51,596 bases of DNA, taken from Clostridia bacterium. GTDB lineage: Bacteria > Bacillota > Clostridia > Oscillospirales > CAG-382. The stretch is taken from the NCBI GenBank assembly GCA_017563195.1, contig JAFXDO010000019.1, positions 1 through 51,596 of the forward strand, in the 5' to 3' direction. The notes under the pieces were generated by a model. That model was not told where the DNA came from. It searched no databases and saw only the letters and a program-made list of their open reading frames with translations. Below, piece after piece: positions 15,980 through 24,034 of this stretch (within the stretch, counting starts at the first letter, position 1; each line of letters begins with the position of its first letter). The position numbers and the translations under genes are program-made.

Positions 15980-18900
15980 ATGACAAAAAGGGCGATAGCG
16001 GGCATTTTAATATTGCTTTTGCTGCTGCCTGCCGTGATTGCGGCGGGGAGCCTTTTCGTCACGCCCGTATCCCCCTTTAACAAGCTCGATACACAAAGAA
16101 AACAGGCGCTCGAGGCGGCACTCGGCGGCAGATTCACGACAAGTGATAATGCTTCGTCGGCTTTATCCGAGCACGACCGATTCATCGTCCGCTTCGGCAG
16201 CGACGTTCCGCTCGAGACCGTCGAGGACGCACTCGAGGGCGTCGAGTACACTATGCTCGCGCAGAGCGAAAGTCGGCTTTTCGCGATATCGGGCGACGCC
16301 GACTTCGTGCAGAGGCACAAAGCTATCATCGAGCATTACGAGCCCGATCTTGTCCGCTCGGTGCTTGCACTAACCGACGACCCGATAACCATCCCCGCCT
16401 ACGATTCGACCGGCATCGTAACCGTTTGGGACAGCGTCACGGCGAAGAGTGACGTCATCGTCGCGGTGCTCGACACCGGCGTCGACCGCAGTCACGAGGA
16501 TCTCGCCGACGCCAACATCCTTGCAGGCTACGACGCGGTCACAAAAACCGCAGGCGTAAACGGCGACAGCGTCGGGCACGGCACAGGCGTGACCGGAATC
16601 ATCGCGGCTACCGCAAACAACGAAATCGGCATCGCCGGCGTTGCGTACGGCGCGACGGTATTGCCCATAAAGGTCTCGTCGAGCGGAACCACCATCTACT
16701 CATCCGACCTTATCGCAGGCATCCGCTTCGCGGCGGACGCAGGTGCGAAGGTCATCAATATGTCTGTCGGCGGCTATGCATATTCCGATGCAGAGCAGGA
16801 GGCGATCAACTACGCGCTTTCAAAGGGCTGTATCCTTATTGCCGCCTCGGGCAACGGCGGCGACACGCCCTATGCAGACAAAAAAAGCTATCCGGCATCG
16901 TACAACGGCGTTATCTCGGTCGCATCCTGCAACGAGCTCGGCGAGCGAAGCCTCTTTTCCCAGTATAACGACAGTGTCGACGTTGCCGCGCCCGGCGAGC
17001 TTATCCCGATGCCGCGCGTCGAAAACGGCGAATCTGCTTACGTGACCGATTCGGGCACGAGCTTTTCCTGTGCTATCGTCAGCGGCATAGCGGCGCTTGC
17101 GGTTTCGCGCGCAGACCCCTCGGCAAGATTCAACTGCGAGGAATTTCTCGCACTTATAATCGACTCCTGCGGATACTCGCGAAGCGACGAGCTCGGGCAC
17201 GGCATCATCGACGCGCGCGAGATAGTCAGACGTGCAAACCTCCCCATCGTTACCGGAATATCCAACGGCGCGACCTATTTCGACCGCGTGCACATCGGCT
17301 TTAACCGCGGCGAGGGCTTCCTCGACGGTGAGCCCTTCGAGGACGGAGACGCCGTCATATCGAACGGCAGTCACATCTTCACCGTAATCGACAACGGCTC
17401 GGAAAGAACGATTTCCTTCCGACTTGACTACGACCCGCTTTCCTATGAATTCAAGGAATTCGCTTCGTTTGCATATTTCGATTTCGAGCGCGGAAGCGCA
17501 TTGCTCGACGGCTTCCCCTACGTATCAGGCGACCGTATCACGGCGTCGGGACAACACAAATTCGTACTGACCGACGGCGAGGAAACTGTCGAAAAGATCT
17601 TTGTGCTCTCATACACCCTACCCGAGGTGTACGGCGTTGAGAACGGCAAGACCTACGACCGTCCCGTAGAGATAAAGATTCTCGGCAACGGCGTTGCAGA
17701 GCTTGACGGGAAGGAAGTTTTCGGTGAAGCGGTCGTTGCCGAAAGCGGCAAACACGTTTTAATCGTAAAAAGCGGCAACGGTGCGGTATCCGAAACCTAT
17801 GAATTCGAGATCGACTTCCCCTACGCCGACTTTATAGATAACGACTACGCAAACGGGCACGCGGCGATCGACGAGGAAAACGGCTATTTCTGCCTTTACG
17901 GTGATTCGCTCGTGGGCGTAAGGATATACGATATCGATAATCCCGAGGAGTACCTGCATTTTCTCCCCGTCGGACGCGTTTACTCTCACTATTTCAAGGA
18001 AGACTTGCTTTACCTCCTCGGCGACGGCGGTGTGACCGTCATTGACCGAGCGAGCGCACTCGAGGGTGAAGAAGCTGTCGTGAATTCGTTTGTCGATGAG
18101 GACATGCTCTGCTACACCTTCGCCGAGGGCGAGGTCTATTGCTTCGACAGCAGCTATATGTACCGCGTCGACGTCGAAAGAGGCATCACCCATCACGTTA
18201 CAAGGCTCGGCTTCCCCTGCGAAAGGGCGTTTTATTCAAACGGCATCTTCTGCCTGCTTTCCCCTTCCAACGACAGACTGATCAGGCTTTACGACCGCGA
18301 AAGCGGCACCGTCACCATATTTGACAGCGGCATTTCGCTCGACGGAGTCCCGCTCTGCCACGGCGACGGATATCTTGCCGCGGGAAGACGGCTGATCGAC
18401 CTTTCGACACGCGAAGCCGTGCTTGAATTCGTTTCGTTCTATGCCGTGAAAATAGAAAACGGCATCCTTTACACCGACTCGCGTATGATCGAAATCGCGT
18501 CCGGCAGAGAAATAGCAAGCTTCCCGATATCGATCTCCGACGTATGCGTGACCGAAGACGGAGTTTACCTGTTCGGCAGCGATGCAATGCTCATCCGCGT
18601 CGAAGGCGGAATCGAAGGAGCCGCGGCGTACTGTGCCGCCGAGCGTCTCACCGTCAATTTCTCGACGCCCGAGAGCGTCAGCGATTACCGATCAAACATC
18701 TACTACGACGTATACGGCACTCCGATATCCGCCGCTGCCAACTCGCAGGCGCTTTACGTCATTTTTTCCGACAGAAACGCCATCTGCGGCATATCGCACG
18801 ACGGACACGGCGAAACCGATATGATACCCCTGAGATTCTCGCCGAAGCGCATCATCGCGGAAAACGGCTACGTTGCCGTAACCTTCAAAAACGCGCTTTC

Positions 18901-21538
18901 GATCTATCTCGCAAGAGAGGATGACGTTGCAAACGGCATCTATATTCCCCTCCCCGCCGCATGCGAATCGGTTACCGTCGGCAACGACAGGCTGTTCGCC
19001 GTCGTCGGTGGAAGCCTGTTTTACTGCAACGCGGACGGAAGCGAACGTATGATGACGACCACCGCGGCAGACGCTGTCGCGTCGGACAACGGACGTCTCT
19101 ATTTGCTCGACGGCGTCGAGCTTACCGCCTACGACTTTTCAATGACAAAGACTCTCTCGATAACCACCAACGGCGGCGATATGCACGTCGGAGGCGGTAT
19201 TGCCGTAGGAGGAGTCATATATGACCTTACGCTGAACTCGGAATTCGCAAGGGTCGACGAGGACATCCTCTGCTTCAGAGGCAACACGATCGTCACCGAA
19301 AGCGGAGTTTACAACGTCGCGTCGATGCAATACGCAGGCTCGCTTTACTGCAAGGAGCCGCTCTGCACGGCGATCGGCGGCAATAACGAGCTTATCGTTA
19401 TCGGCTCGGAGCTTATCACCCTTTCGGTCCATCCCGACGGCAAAGAGATAAGCGCCATCCCGACAGTCGACGGCATTACCGAGGGCGGAATATACAACGA
19501 CAGCGTCGTTATCGAATACAGCCACGGCTTCGGATATCTCGACGGAAAGCCCTTCGAATCGGGCGACACGGTGACACGTGCGGGCGCGCACACCTTCATC
19601 ATCGCGCTCCCCGGCGGATATTCCTTGATAATCAACTTCACGCTAACCGAAAACATCGGCTCGATCGAGTTCCTTGGCGGTGACCGCGTTATGTCCATCG
19701 GCGAAACCGTTACGCTGAGGGTGCTTTATTTACCCGAGGGCGCCGGCTCGGTCCCCGTAAGCTTCAGCTGTGATTCCGAGGGGTTGACCGTGAGCGAAAG
19801 CGGCGAGGTGACCGCGAACGCAGTCGGCGTCTACACAGTCCACGCCACTGCCGAGACTGATTACGGCAGGTTTACCGCAGAATGCAGCATCACCGTCCGT
19901 GACGACCTCATCACATTCAGCCCCGAAAGCGGCGTCGTCACCGACCGCGACAACGGCTTTGTGCTCGGACTTACCCCGGGTACGACTGCAGAATCGGTCG
20001 CCGCAATGCTTTATAACAGCGAAAACGTTTTCATTCTCACGCCCAAGGGAAGCGAAGCAAAAAAGACCGAATTCGTAGGAACCGGCTATAAAATAGTAAT
20101 CCGTAACGGCGACACCGTCACCGATGAGCTGACCTTCGTTATCCTCGGCGATACCGACAGCGACGGCTGTATCACAGCTTACGACCTGTACGTGCAGGAG
20201 CGAATACTTCGCGGCTACGGCTATGATCGTGCATATCGACTCGCAGCAGATATAAACGGCGACGGCATTACCGCCGATAACGATTACCGTGCTTTAAAAT
20301 ACAACGTTTTAAGAATCACCGATGCCGAGCTCGGAACCCCGAGCGATAACCTGTTCGGACTCTCGACGCTCCAGACCGTCACGCGCATCGAAAGCGGCAA
20401 TATCATCGACGTCGCGGTATGTATCAGCGGATGCAAATACGCGCGCGGGGTGTCCGGAGTTATCGATTTCGGCGAGGGATTAGAATTCATAAGCGGTGAG
20501 TCTACCGGCTGGGAGACCGACTTCAAGGACCTCGGAGGCAGACTGAGCTTCTTCGCCTACGGCAACGACGGCGAAAGCTGCGGACGCGCGTTCAAGGTGC
20601 TTCTCAACCTCAAATTCCGTGTGACCGCATCCGCGGGTGAGACGATAACCCTTTCCTCCGACGGATTTACCGCCGCATTCCCCGACGGCTGCAGAAGGAT
20701 ACGCTTCGAATCCGCAAATCACTTCGTCTACGCGCCCAGCACCGGCGATTTCAACATCGAGTTCTTCAACGCATATTCCTTTGATTTTGACCCCGAAATA
20801 CACGATTATAACGCGGTCATCCCCTACAACAACGCGCTTGCAGACCTTCTGGTGACACGTAACGTCGGTCAGACCGTAACGCTTTCGAGCCTCGTCGTCC
20901 CCGACTCCGGCTCTTCGACGATCACCGTTACCCTACAGTCGCCCGACGGCTCGACCAAGCTTTACACCATCCGCGTCAGGCGCGACGACGAGCCGCGCTT
21001 CGACACGAACTGCAGGCTTGACGTTCTCGAGGTCGAAGGGCACAGGCTTGAGCCGCACTTTTCTCCCGACATTTTCGATTACGATATTTCGGTCCCCCAC
21101 GGCACCGAAAAGATCAACGTCTACTGTGTGCCGCAGAACAGCTCGGCACAGGTAGTCATCGGCGATACGACTCTGCACGGCGAAAGCACGGCGATAACCG
21201 TCACGGTAGGCTCGCCCGACGGCGAGATGTTGGTCTACACGATAAACGTCACCGTACTCCCGCCCGAGGATGAAGCTCCTGCAGACGTTTCCGAGCCCGA
21301 CGAGGGCAACGGCGGCATTTTCTTCACCGTCCTTGCAATCTTTGTCGGTATCGTGGCGTTGGTCGCGGTATTCCTGCTTTACACCAAGCTCTCTGCAAAC
21401 GATTCAACCGACGCGAACGAAAACACGGACGACGCAAACGACTCGACTGACGCTAACGAAGGCGTGGGCGACGCAAACGAAAACACGGGCAACTCTGTGG
21501 ACAACTCAACCGACTCCGCCGAGCATTTGAAGGAATAA
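15980..21538 (+). CDS. Giant membrane-anchored S8 (subtilisin-family) protease with dockerin and Ig-like domains
   Basis: An 1852-residue surface protein. A signal sequence (1-22) is followed by an inhibitor-like prodomain (about 40-120) and the S8 catalytic domain with Asp164 (VLDTGVD), His199 (GHGTG), oxyanion Asn291 (SGNGG) and Ser360 (SGTSFS), all intact. Downstream are related beta modules with the GFLDGEPFEDGD-type loop (three before and one after a long repeat-rich part that may be a beta-propeller, about 615-1160). Then come a Big-like domain (about 1228-1310), a type I dockerin with two Ca-binding loops (DTDSDGCITAYD and DINGDGITADND, about 1388-1446), a cohesin-like beta-sandwich (about 1455-1585), and two cadherin-like beta-sandwich domains (about 1590-1760). 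It ends with a transmembrane helix (about 1777-1803) and a 45-residue Asn/Asp/Thr-rich cytoplasmic tail. The substrate is unknown. Confidence 0.88.
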   Translation: MTKRAIAGILILLLLLPAVIAAGSLFVTPVSPFNKLDTQRKQALEAALGGRFTTSDNASSALSEHDRFIVRFGSDVPLETVEDALEGVEYTMLAQSESRLFAISGDADFVQRHKAIIEHYEPDLVRSVLALTDDPITIPAYDSTGIVTVWDSVTAKSDVIVAVLDTGVDRSHEDLADANILAGYDAVTKTAGVNGDSVGHGTGVTGIIAATANNEIGIAGVAYGATVLPIKVSSSGTTIYSSDLIAGIRFAADAGAKVINMSVGGYAYSDAEQEAINYALSKGCILIAASGNGGDTPYADKKSYPASYNGVISVASCNELGERSLFSQYNDSVDVAAPGELIPMPRVENGESAYVTDSGTSFSCAIVSGIAALAVSRADPSARFNCEEFLALIIDSCGYSRSDELGHGIIDAREIVRRANLPIVTGISNGATYFDRVHIGFNRGEGFLDGEPFEDGDAVISNGSHIFTVIDNGSERTISFRLDYDPLSYEFKEFASFAYFDFERGSALLDGFPYVSGDRITASGQHKFVLTDGEETVEKIFVLSYTLPEVYGVENGKTYDRPVEIKILGNGVAELDGKEVFGEAVVAESGKHVLIVKSGNGAVSETYEFEIDFPYADFIDNDYANGHAAIDEENGYFCLYGDSLVGVRIYDIDNPEEYLHFLPVGRVYSHYFKEDLLYLLGDGGVTVIDRASALEGEEAVVNSFVDEDMLCYTFAEGEVYCFDSSYMYRVDVERGITHHVTRLGFPCERAFYSNGIFCLLSPSNDRLIRLYDRESGTVTIFDSGISLDGVPLCHGDGYLAAGRRLIDLSTREAVLEFVSFYAVKIENGILYTDSRMIEIASGREIASFPISISDVCVTEDGVYLFGSDAMLIRVEGGIEGAAAYCAAERLTVNFSTPESVSDYRSNIYYDVYGTPISAAANSQALYVIFSDRNAICGISHDGHGETDMIPLRFSPKRIIAENGYVAVTFKNALSIYLAREDDVANGIYIPLPAACESVTVGNDRLFAVVGGSLFYCNADGSERMMTTTAADAVASDNGRLYLLDGVELTAYDFSMTKTLSITTNGGDMHVGGGIAVGGVIYDLTLNSEFARVDEDILCFRGNTIVTESGVYNVASMQYAGSLYCKEPLCTAIGGNNELIVIGSELITLSVHPDGKEISAIPTVDGITEGGIYNDSVVIEYSHGFGYLDGKPFESGDTVTRAGAHTFIIALPGGYSLIINFTLTENIGSIEFLGGDRVMSIGETVTLRVLYLPEGAGSVPVSFSCDSEGLTVSESGEVTANAVGVYTVHATAETDYGRFTAECSITVRDDLITFSPESGVVTDRDNGFVLGLTPGTTAESVAAMLYNSENVFILTPKGSEAKKTEFVGTGYKIVIRNGDTVTDELTFVILGDTDSDGCITAYDLYVQERILRGYGYDRAYRLAADINGDGITADNDYRALKYNVLRITDAELGTPSDNLFGLSTLQTVTRIESGNIIDVAVCISGCKYARGVSGVIDFGEGLEFISGESTGWETDFKDLGGRLSFFAYGNDGESCGRAFKVLLNLKFRVTASAGETITLSSDGFTAAFPDGCRRIRFESANHFVYAPSTGDFNIEFFNAYSFDFDPEIHDYNAVIPYNNALADLLVTRNVGQTVTLSSLVVPDSGSSTITVTLQSPDGSTKLYTIRVRRDDEPRFDTNCRLDVLEVEGHRLEPHFSPDIFDYDISVPHGTEKINVYCVPQNSSAQVVIGDTTLHGESTAITVTVGSPDGEMLVYTINVTVLPPEDEAPADVSEPDEGNGGIFFTVLAIFVGIVALVAVFLLYTKLSANDSTDANENTDDANDSTDANEGVGDANENTGNSVDNSTDSAEHLKE
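21401..21510 (+). repeat. Imperfect tandem repeats encoding the Asn/Asp/Thr-rich tail of the S8 protease
   Basis: Variants of GACGCAAACGAAAACACG recur several times, encoding DANENT- and DSTDAN-like units after the transmembrane helix. The frame is kept in all units. Confidence 0.7.
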
Positions 21539-21563
21539 GCGTGTAACACGCAAATAACATAAT

Positions 21564-21602
21564 AAAAAACTGTCAGGAAATATGCTTTCGTGACAGTTTT
21601 TT
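21564..21602. terminator. Bidirectional terminator between the S8 protease and the XRE gene
   Basis: AAAAAACTGTCA (21564-21575) pairs with TGACAGTTTTTT (21591-21602), with an additional inner stem GAAA/TTTC. The A-run on one side and T-run on the other allow termination of both converging transcripts. Confidence 0.9.
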
Positions 21603-21605
21603 ATT

Positions 21606-21848
21606 TTAAATTATTTCCTGTTCGAGTTCATCGAACTCTTGAGACGAAAAGAACTCTCCCAATGTCATCTCCAACCCATCGCAAAACTTTTTGACTGTTA
21701 TCAACGAAATGTCCCGTCTTGAAGCATCCAACATACTGTAAGCCGTCGATGGTGTAACACCCGAAATATTCGCCAATTCGTTAATCTTAATGTTTCTTTC
21801 TCGGCATATCGCTCTGAATCTTTTAACAACCGCATCCTTGACGCTCAT
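21606..21848 (-). CDS. XRE-family helix-turn-helix regulator
   Basis: An 80-residue DNA-binding protein of the Cro/CI type: MSVKDAVVKRFRAICRERN, then the helix-turn-helix INELANISGVTPSTAYSML, and ITVKKFCDGLEMTLGEFF, the usual fifth-helix region. The C-terminus is a short acidic tail. The frame is open to 21887, but the ATG at 21848 is preferred because GAGGTGA lies directly upstream. It is divergent from the zinc-ribbon/TPR gene, with a 30-bp dyad between them that is the obvious candidate operator. AT-richer codon use than the flanking genes. Confidence 0.88.
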   Translation of the reverse strand: MSVKDAVVKRFRAICRERNIKINELANISGVTPSTAYSMLDASRRDISLITVKKFCDGLEMTLGEFFSSQEFDELEQEII

Positions 21849-21879
21849 ATATATCACCTCAAGGCAATTGTAATATTTA

Positions 21880-21909
21880 TTACGCAATCGCGTATACGCA
21901 CTTGCGTAA
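21880..21909. promoter_or_regulatory. Candidate operator: 30-bp near-perfect dyad between the XRE and TPR genes
   Basis: TTACGCAA (21880-21887) and TTGCGTAA (21902-21909) are inverted copies flanking the perfect palindrome GCGTATACGC (21890-21899). 26 of the 30 positions are symmetric. The right arm overlaps TTGCGT (21902-21907), which sits 17 bases before TATATT (21925-21930), a plausible promoter for the plus-strand gene. A repressor bound here would block it, and probably the regulator's own promoter too. Confidence 0.75.
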
Positions 21910-22051
21910 TTCGAAAAAGTATGTTATATTATATTATATGAAAAAGCAACTTCGGTTATACGTGTACATATTGATATAACGCGCTTTGTTAAATATGTTC
22001 ATCGTAACACGGTTGCGTTTGACACAAAAACAAAAACAGGAGGTTCATTTT

Positions 22052-23983
22052 ATGAAAAGAATCGTTTGCGAATTATGTGAAAGCACGGAATTTTCCAAAG
22101 AAAACGGAGTGTTCGTATGTCTTGGCTGCGGTACGAAATACTCCGCCGAGGATGCAAAAAGAATGATGAAAGACGTCGAGGGTAATACGTCACTTTCTGC
22201 GAATTCAACCGGTTCAAACGTTAATCCAAACCAACAGCAGATTGAAAACCTTTTTGTCCTTGCGGGCAATGCATATGATTCGGGGAACTATCAAGAGGCT
22301 GTAACAAACTGCAACAGAATAATCGAATTGGACGTCAGCTGCTACAAGGCATGGCTTATAAAGGGCAAGGCTATTGCTTGGCAGTCCACTTACGGCAGTC
22401 CGAGAGTCGACGAAGGCGTCACGACGATGAAAAAGGCGATTCAATATGCGCCCGAAGAAGAAAAATACAAAACGGCAATAGATGCACTCACCTCTGTAGC
22501 AGCTGTCTGTAACGCTTTGGCAATTCTCGCGCGCAAGGCGTTTGAAGCCAATCCGACGTCAGAAAACCGCTTAAAATTCGGTCAATTCGTGAAATTATGT
22601 TTTGATTCTGCCGCCGTTCTTGTCGCCGGTTCCGGTGCTACAGACTCGGAGGCTTTCTTAGGTATATGTAAAGAGCACAAGCGTTTCGTCGCCGAAATAA
22701 TGAACCTTGCCGGTGTTTCCGCAATTAATATGGTTCGCCAAAAATGGCAAGAGATAGATCACCCAAACAAATCCGATTGGGAAGCCTATCTGGAATGGTT
22801 TGAGCAAATTCGCCTTATATTCGAGACTTCTGCCAACTGGGGCGAAGATACAGACGAGAATCCTAATGAACTCATCACCAGACATAACAACCGAATTATC
22901 GCTCTGGAAGAACCCATGACATCCAAATGCTACACGCAACAGTGGAATAGTCTGAAATGCTCATACGAATGGGTCGTTGATTACTGTTTGGCAGACTCCG
23001 CAAAAGATGTAAGGCGCTCGCAAATACGTGAATCGAAGGACGCCATCAACAGAATCAACAAAATGGCAAAGGAAAAAGCTGAAGCCGAAAGAGAAGCCGT
23101 GCTTGAAGCACATAAGAAAGATACCGAAAGAATGGTTGCCGAATATTGGGAAAATCATACAGAAGAGAAGGCGCAGCTCGATTCGGAAAAATCCGCTCTT
23201 GCTAAAGAGCTCGAGTCATTAGAAGCTGTTCGTGAACAATTCGAAAAACGCAAAAAACAGATCGATGAAAAACGCAAAGAATCCGTGCCGTCCGACCCCG
23301 AGGTTCAAGAACTTAAAAAGAAGTTATCGAATCTTCTCGAACAACTAAACGCAACGGGCATTTTCCAATTTAAGATCAAGCAAAGTCTCAACGAAGAAAT
23401 AGATGAGATTAGATCGAAGTTGGAAAAAGCAACCTCAAAACATAAGGCGGAACGAAATGATCATATCAGCAAAATCGACCAAGAAATCGCCGCCATAAAC
23501 AACGAGGCAAGTCCGACAAAAGCAAGAATTGCGGAAATCAAGTCAAGATTGGCCGAAATCGACGCCCGCTTCAAAAATGCAGGTACGACTTATGCAGACA
23601 GAAACAACTTGCCGATTCCCAAATCCTTCAGAGCTTTGAATTACACCTTAGAAAACGAAGGGTTCGATGACTACATAGATACTATCGATCTTGACTCTGT
23701 CAACGATGTTCTTGCGTGGGTTGACACATTTTACGAAAGTATTGTAGATCCCGACTTTGATGAGAACGAATTTCATTCCGTTGTATTCATTGACAACGAG
23801 AGAAAAACAGAACTGCAGATCTGTCATGCGCACGAAGGAAAACTCTATCTTATGGCGTCCTTTGACGGGGCAAGTCGACGCAGTATACATGAAGGCACTG
23901 AAGAGGAATTTCTTTATCGTTTAGTCTCAGATTATATCGACGGCGAACGAAACTTCCCGTATGTTGACTGGGGCAACGCTTAA
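22052..23983 (+). CDS. TFIIB-type zinc-ribbon / TPR / coiled-coil protein
   Basis: A 643-residue protein, probably cytoplasmic (no signal or membrane helix). It starts with a zinc ribbon (CELCESTEFSKENGVFVCLG then CGTKYSAEDAKRMM), then tetratricopeptide-like helices around residues 65-150 (LAGNAYDSGNYQEAVTNCNR; KAWLIKGKAIAW). A long charged coiled coil runs from roughly 340 to 515, and a compact acidic C-terminal domain of about 110 residues ends in FPYVDWGNA. Zinc-ribbon/TPR proteins of this type are frequent in Clostridia, but I know of no assigned function. ATG 22052 is chosen because AGGAGG lies eight bases upstream; the frame is open further upstream. Probably repressed by the divergent XRE protein. 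Codon use is AT-richer than in the neighbours. Confidence 0.8.
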   Translation: MKRIVCELCESTEFSKENGVFVCLGCGTKYSAEDAKRMMKDVEGNTSLSANSTGSNVNPNQQQIENLFVLAGNAYDSGNYQEAVTNCNRIIELDVSCYKAWLIKGKAIAWQSTYGSPRVDEGVTTMKKAIQYAPEEEKYKTAIDALTSVAAVCNALAILARKAFEANPTSENRLKFGQFVKLCFDSAAVLVAGSGATDSEAFLGICKEHKRFVAEIMNLAGVSAINMVRQKWQEIDHPNKSDWEAYLEWFEQIRLIFETSANWGEDTDENPNELITRHNNRIIALEEPMTSKCYTQQWNSLKCSYEWVVDYCLADSAKDVRRSQIRESKDAINRINKMAKEKAEAEREAVLEAHKKDTERMVAEYWENHTEEKAQLDSEKSALAKELESLEAVREQFEKRKKQIDEKRKESVPSDPEVQELKKKLSNLLEQLNATGIFQFKIKQSLNEEIDEIRSKLEKATSKHKAERNDHISKIDQEIAAINNEASPTKARIAEIKSRLAEIDARFKNAGTTYADRNNLPIPKSFRALNYTLENEGFDDYIDTIDLDSVNDVLAWVDTFYESIVDPDFDENEFHSVVFIDNERKTELQICHAHEGKLYLMASFDGASRRSIHEGTEEEFLYRLVSDYIDGERNFPYVDWGNA

Positions 23984-23994
23984 CCTTATCATAC

Positions 23995-24028
23995 AAAAAA
24001 CGCTTGGAATATCTCCAAGCGTTTTTTT
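23995..24028. terminator. Bidirectional terminator between the TPR gene and the tubulin/vWA operon
   Basis: A-run 23995-24000, CGCTTGGA (24001-24008) pairing with TCCAAGCG (24014-24021), then a T-run 24022-24028. It serves the converging genes that end at 23983 (plus) and 24035 (minus). Confidence 0.92.
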
Positions 24029-24034
24029 ATTGCT

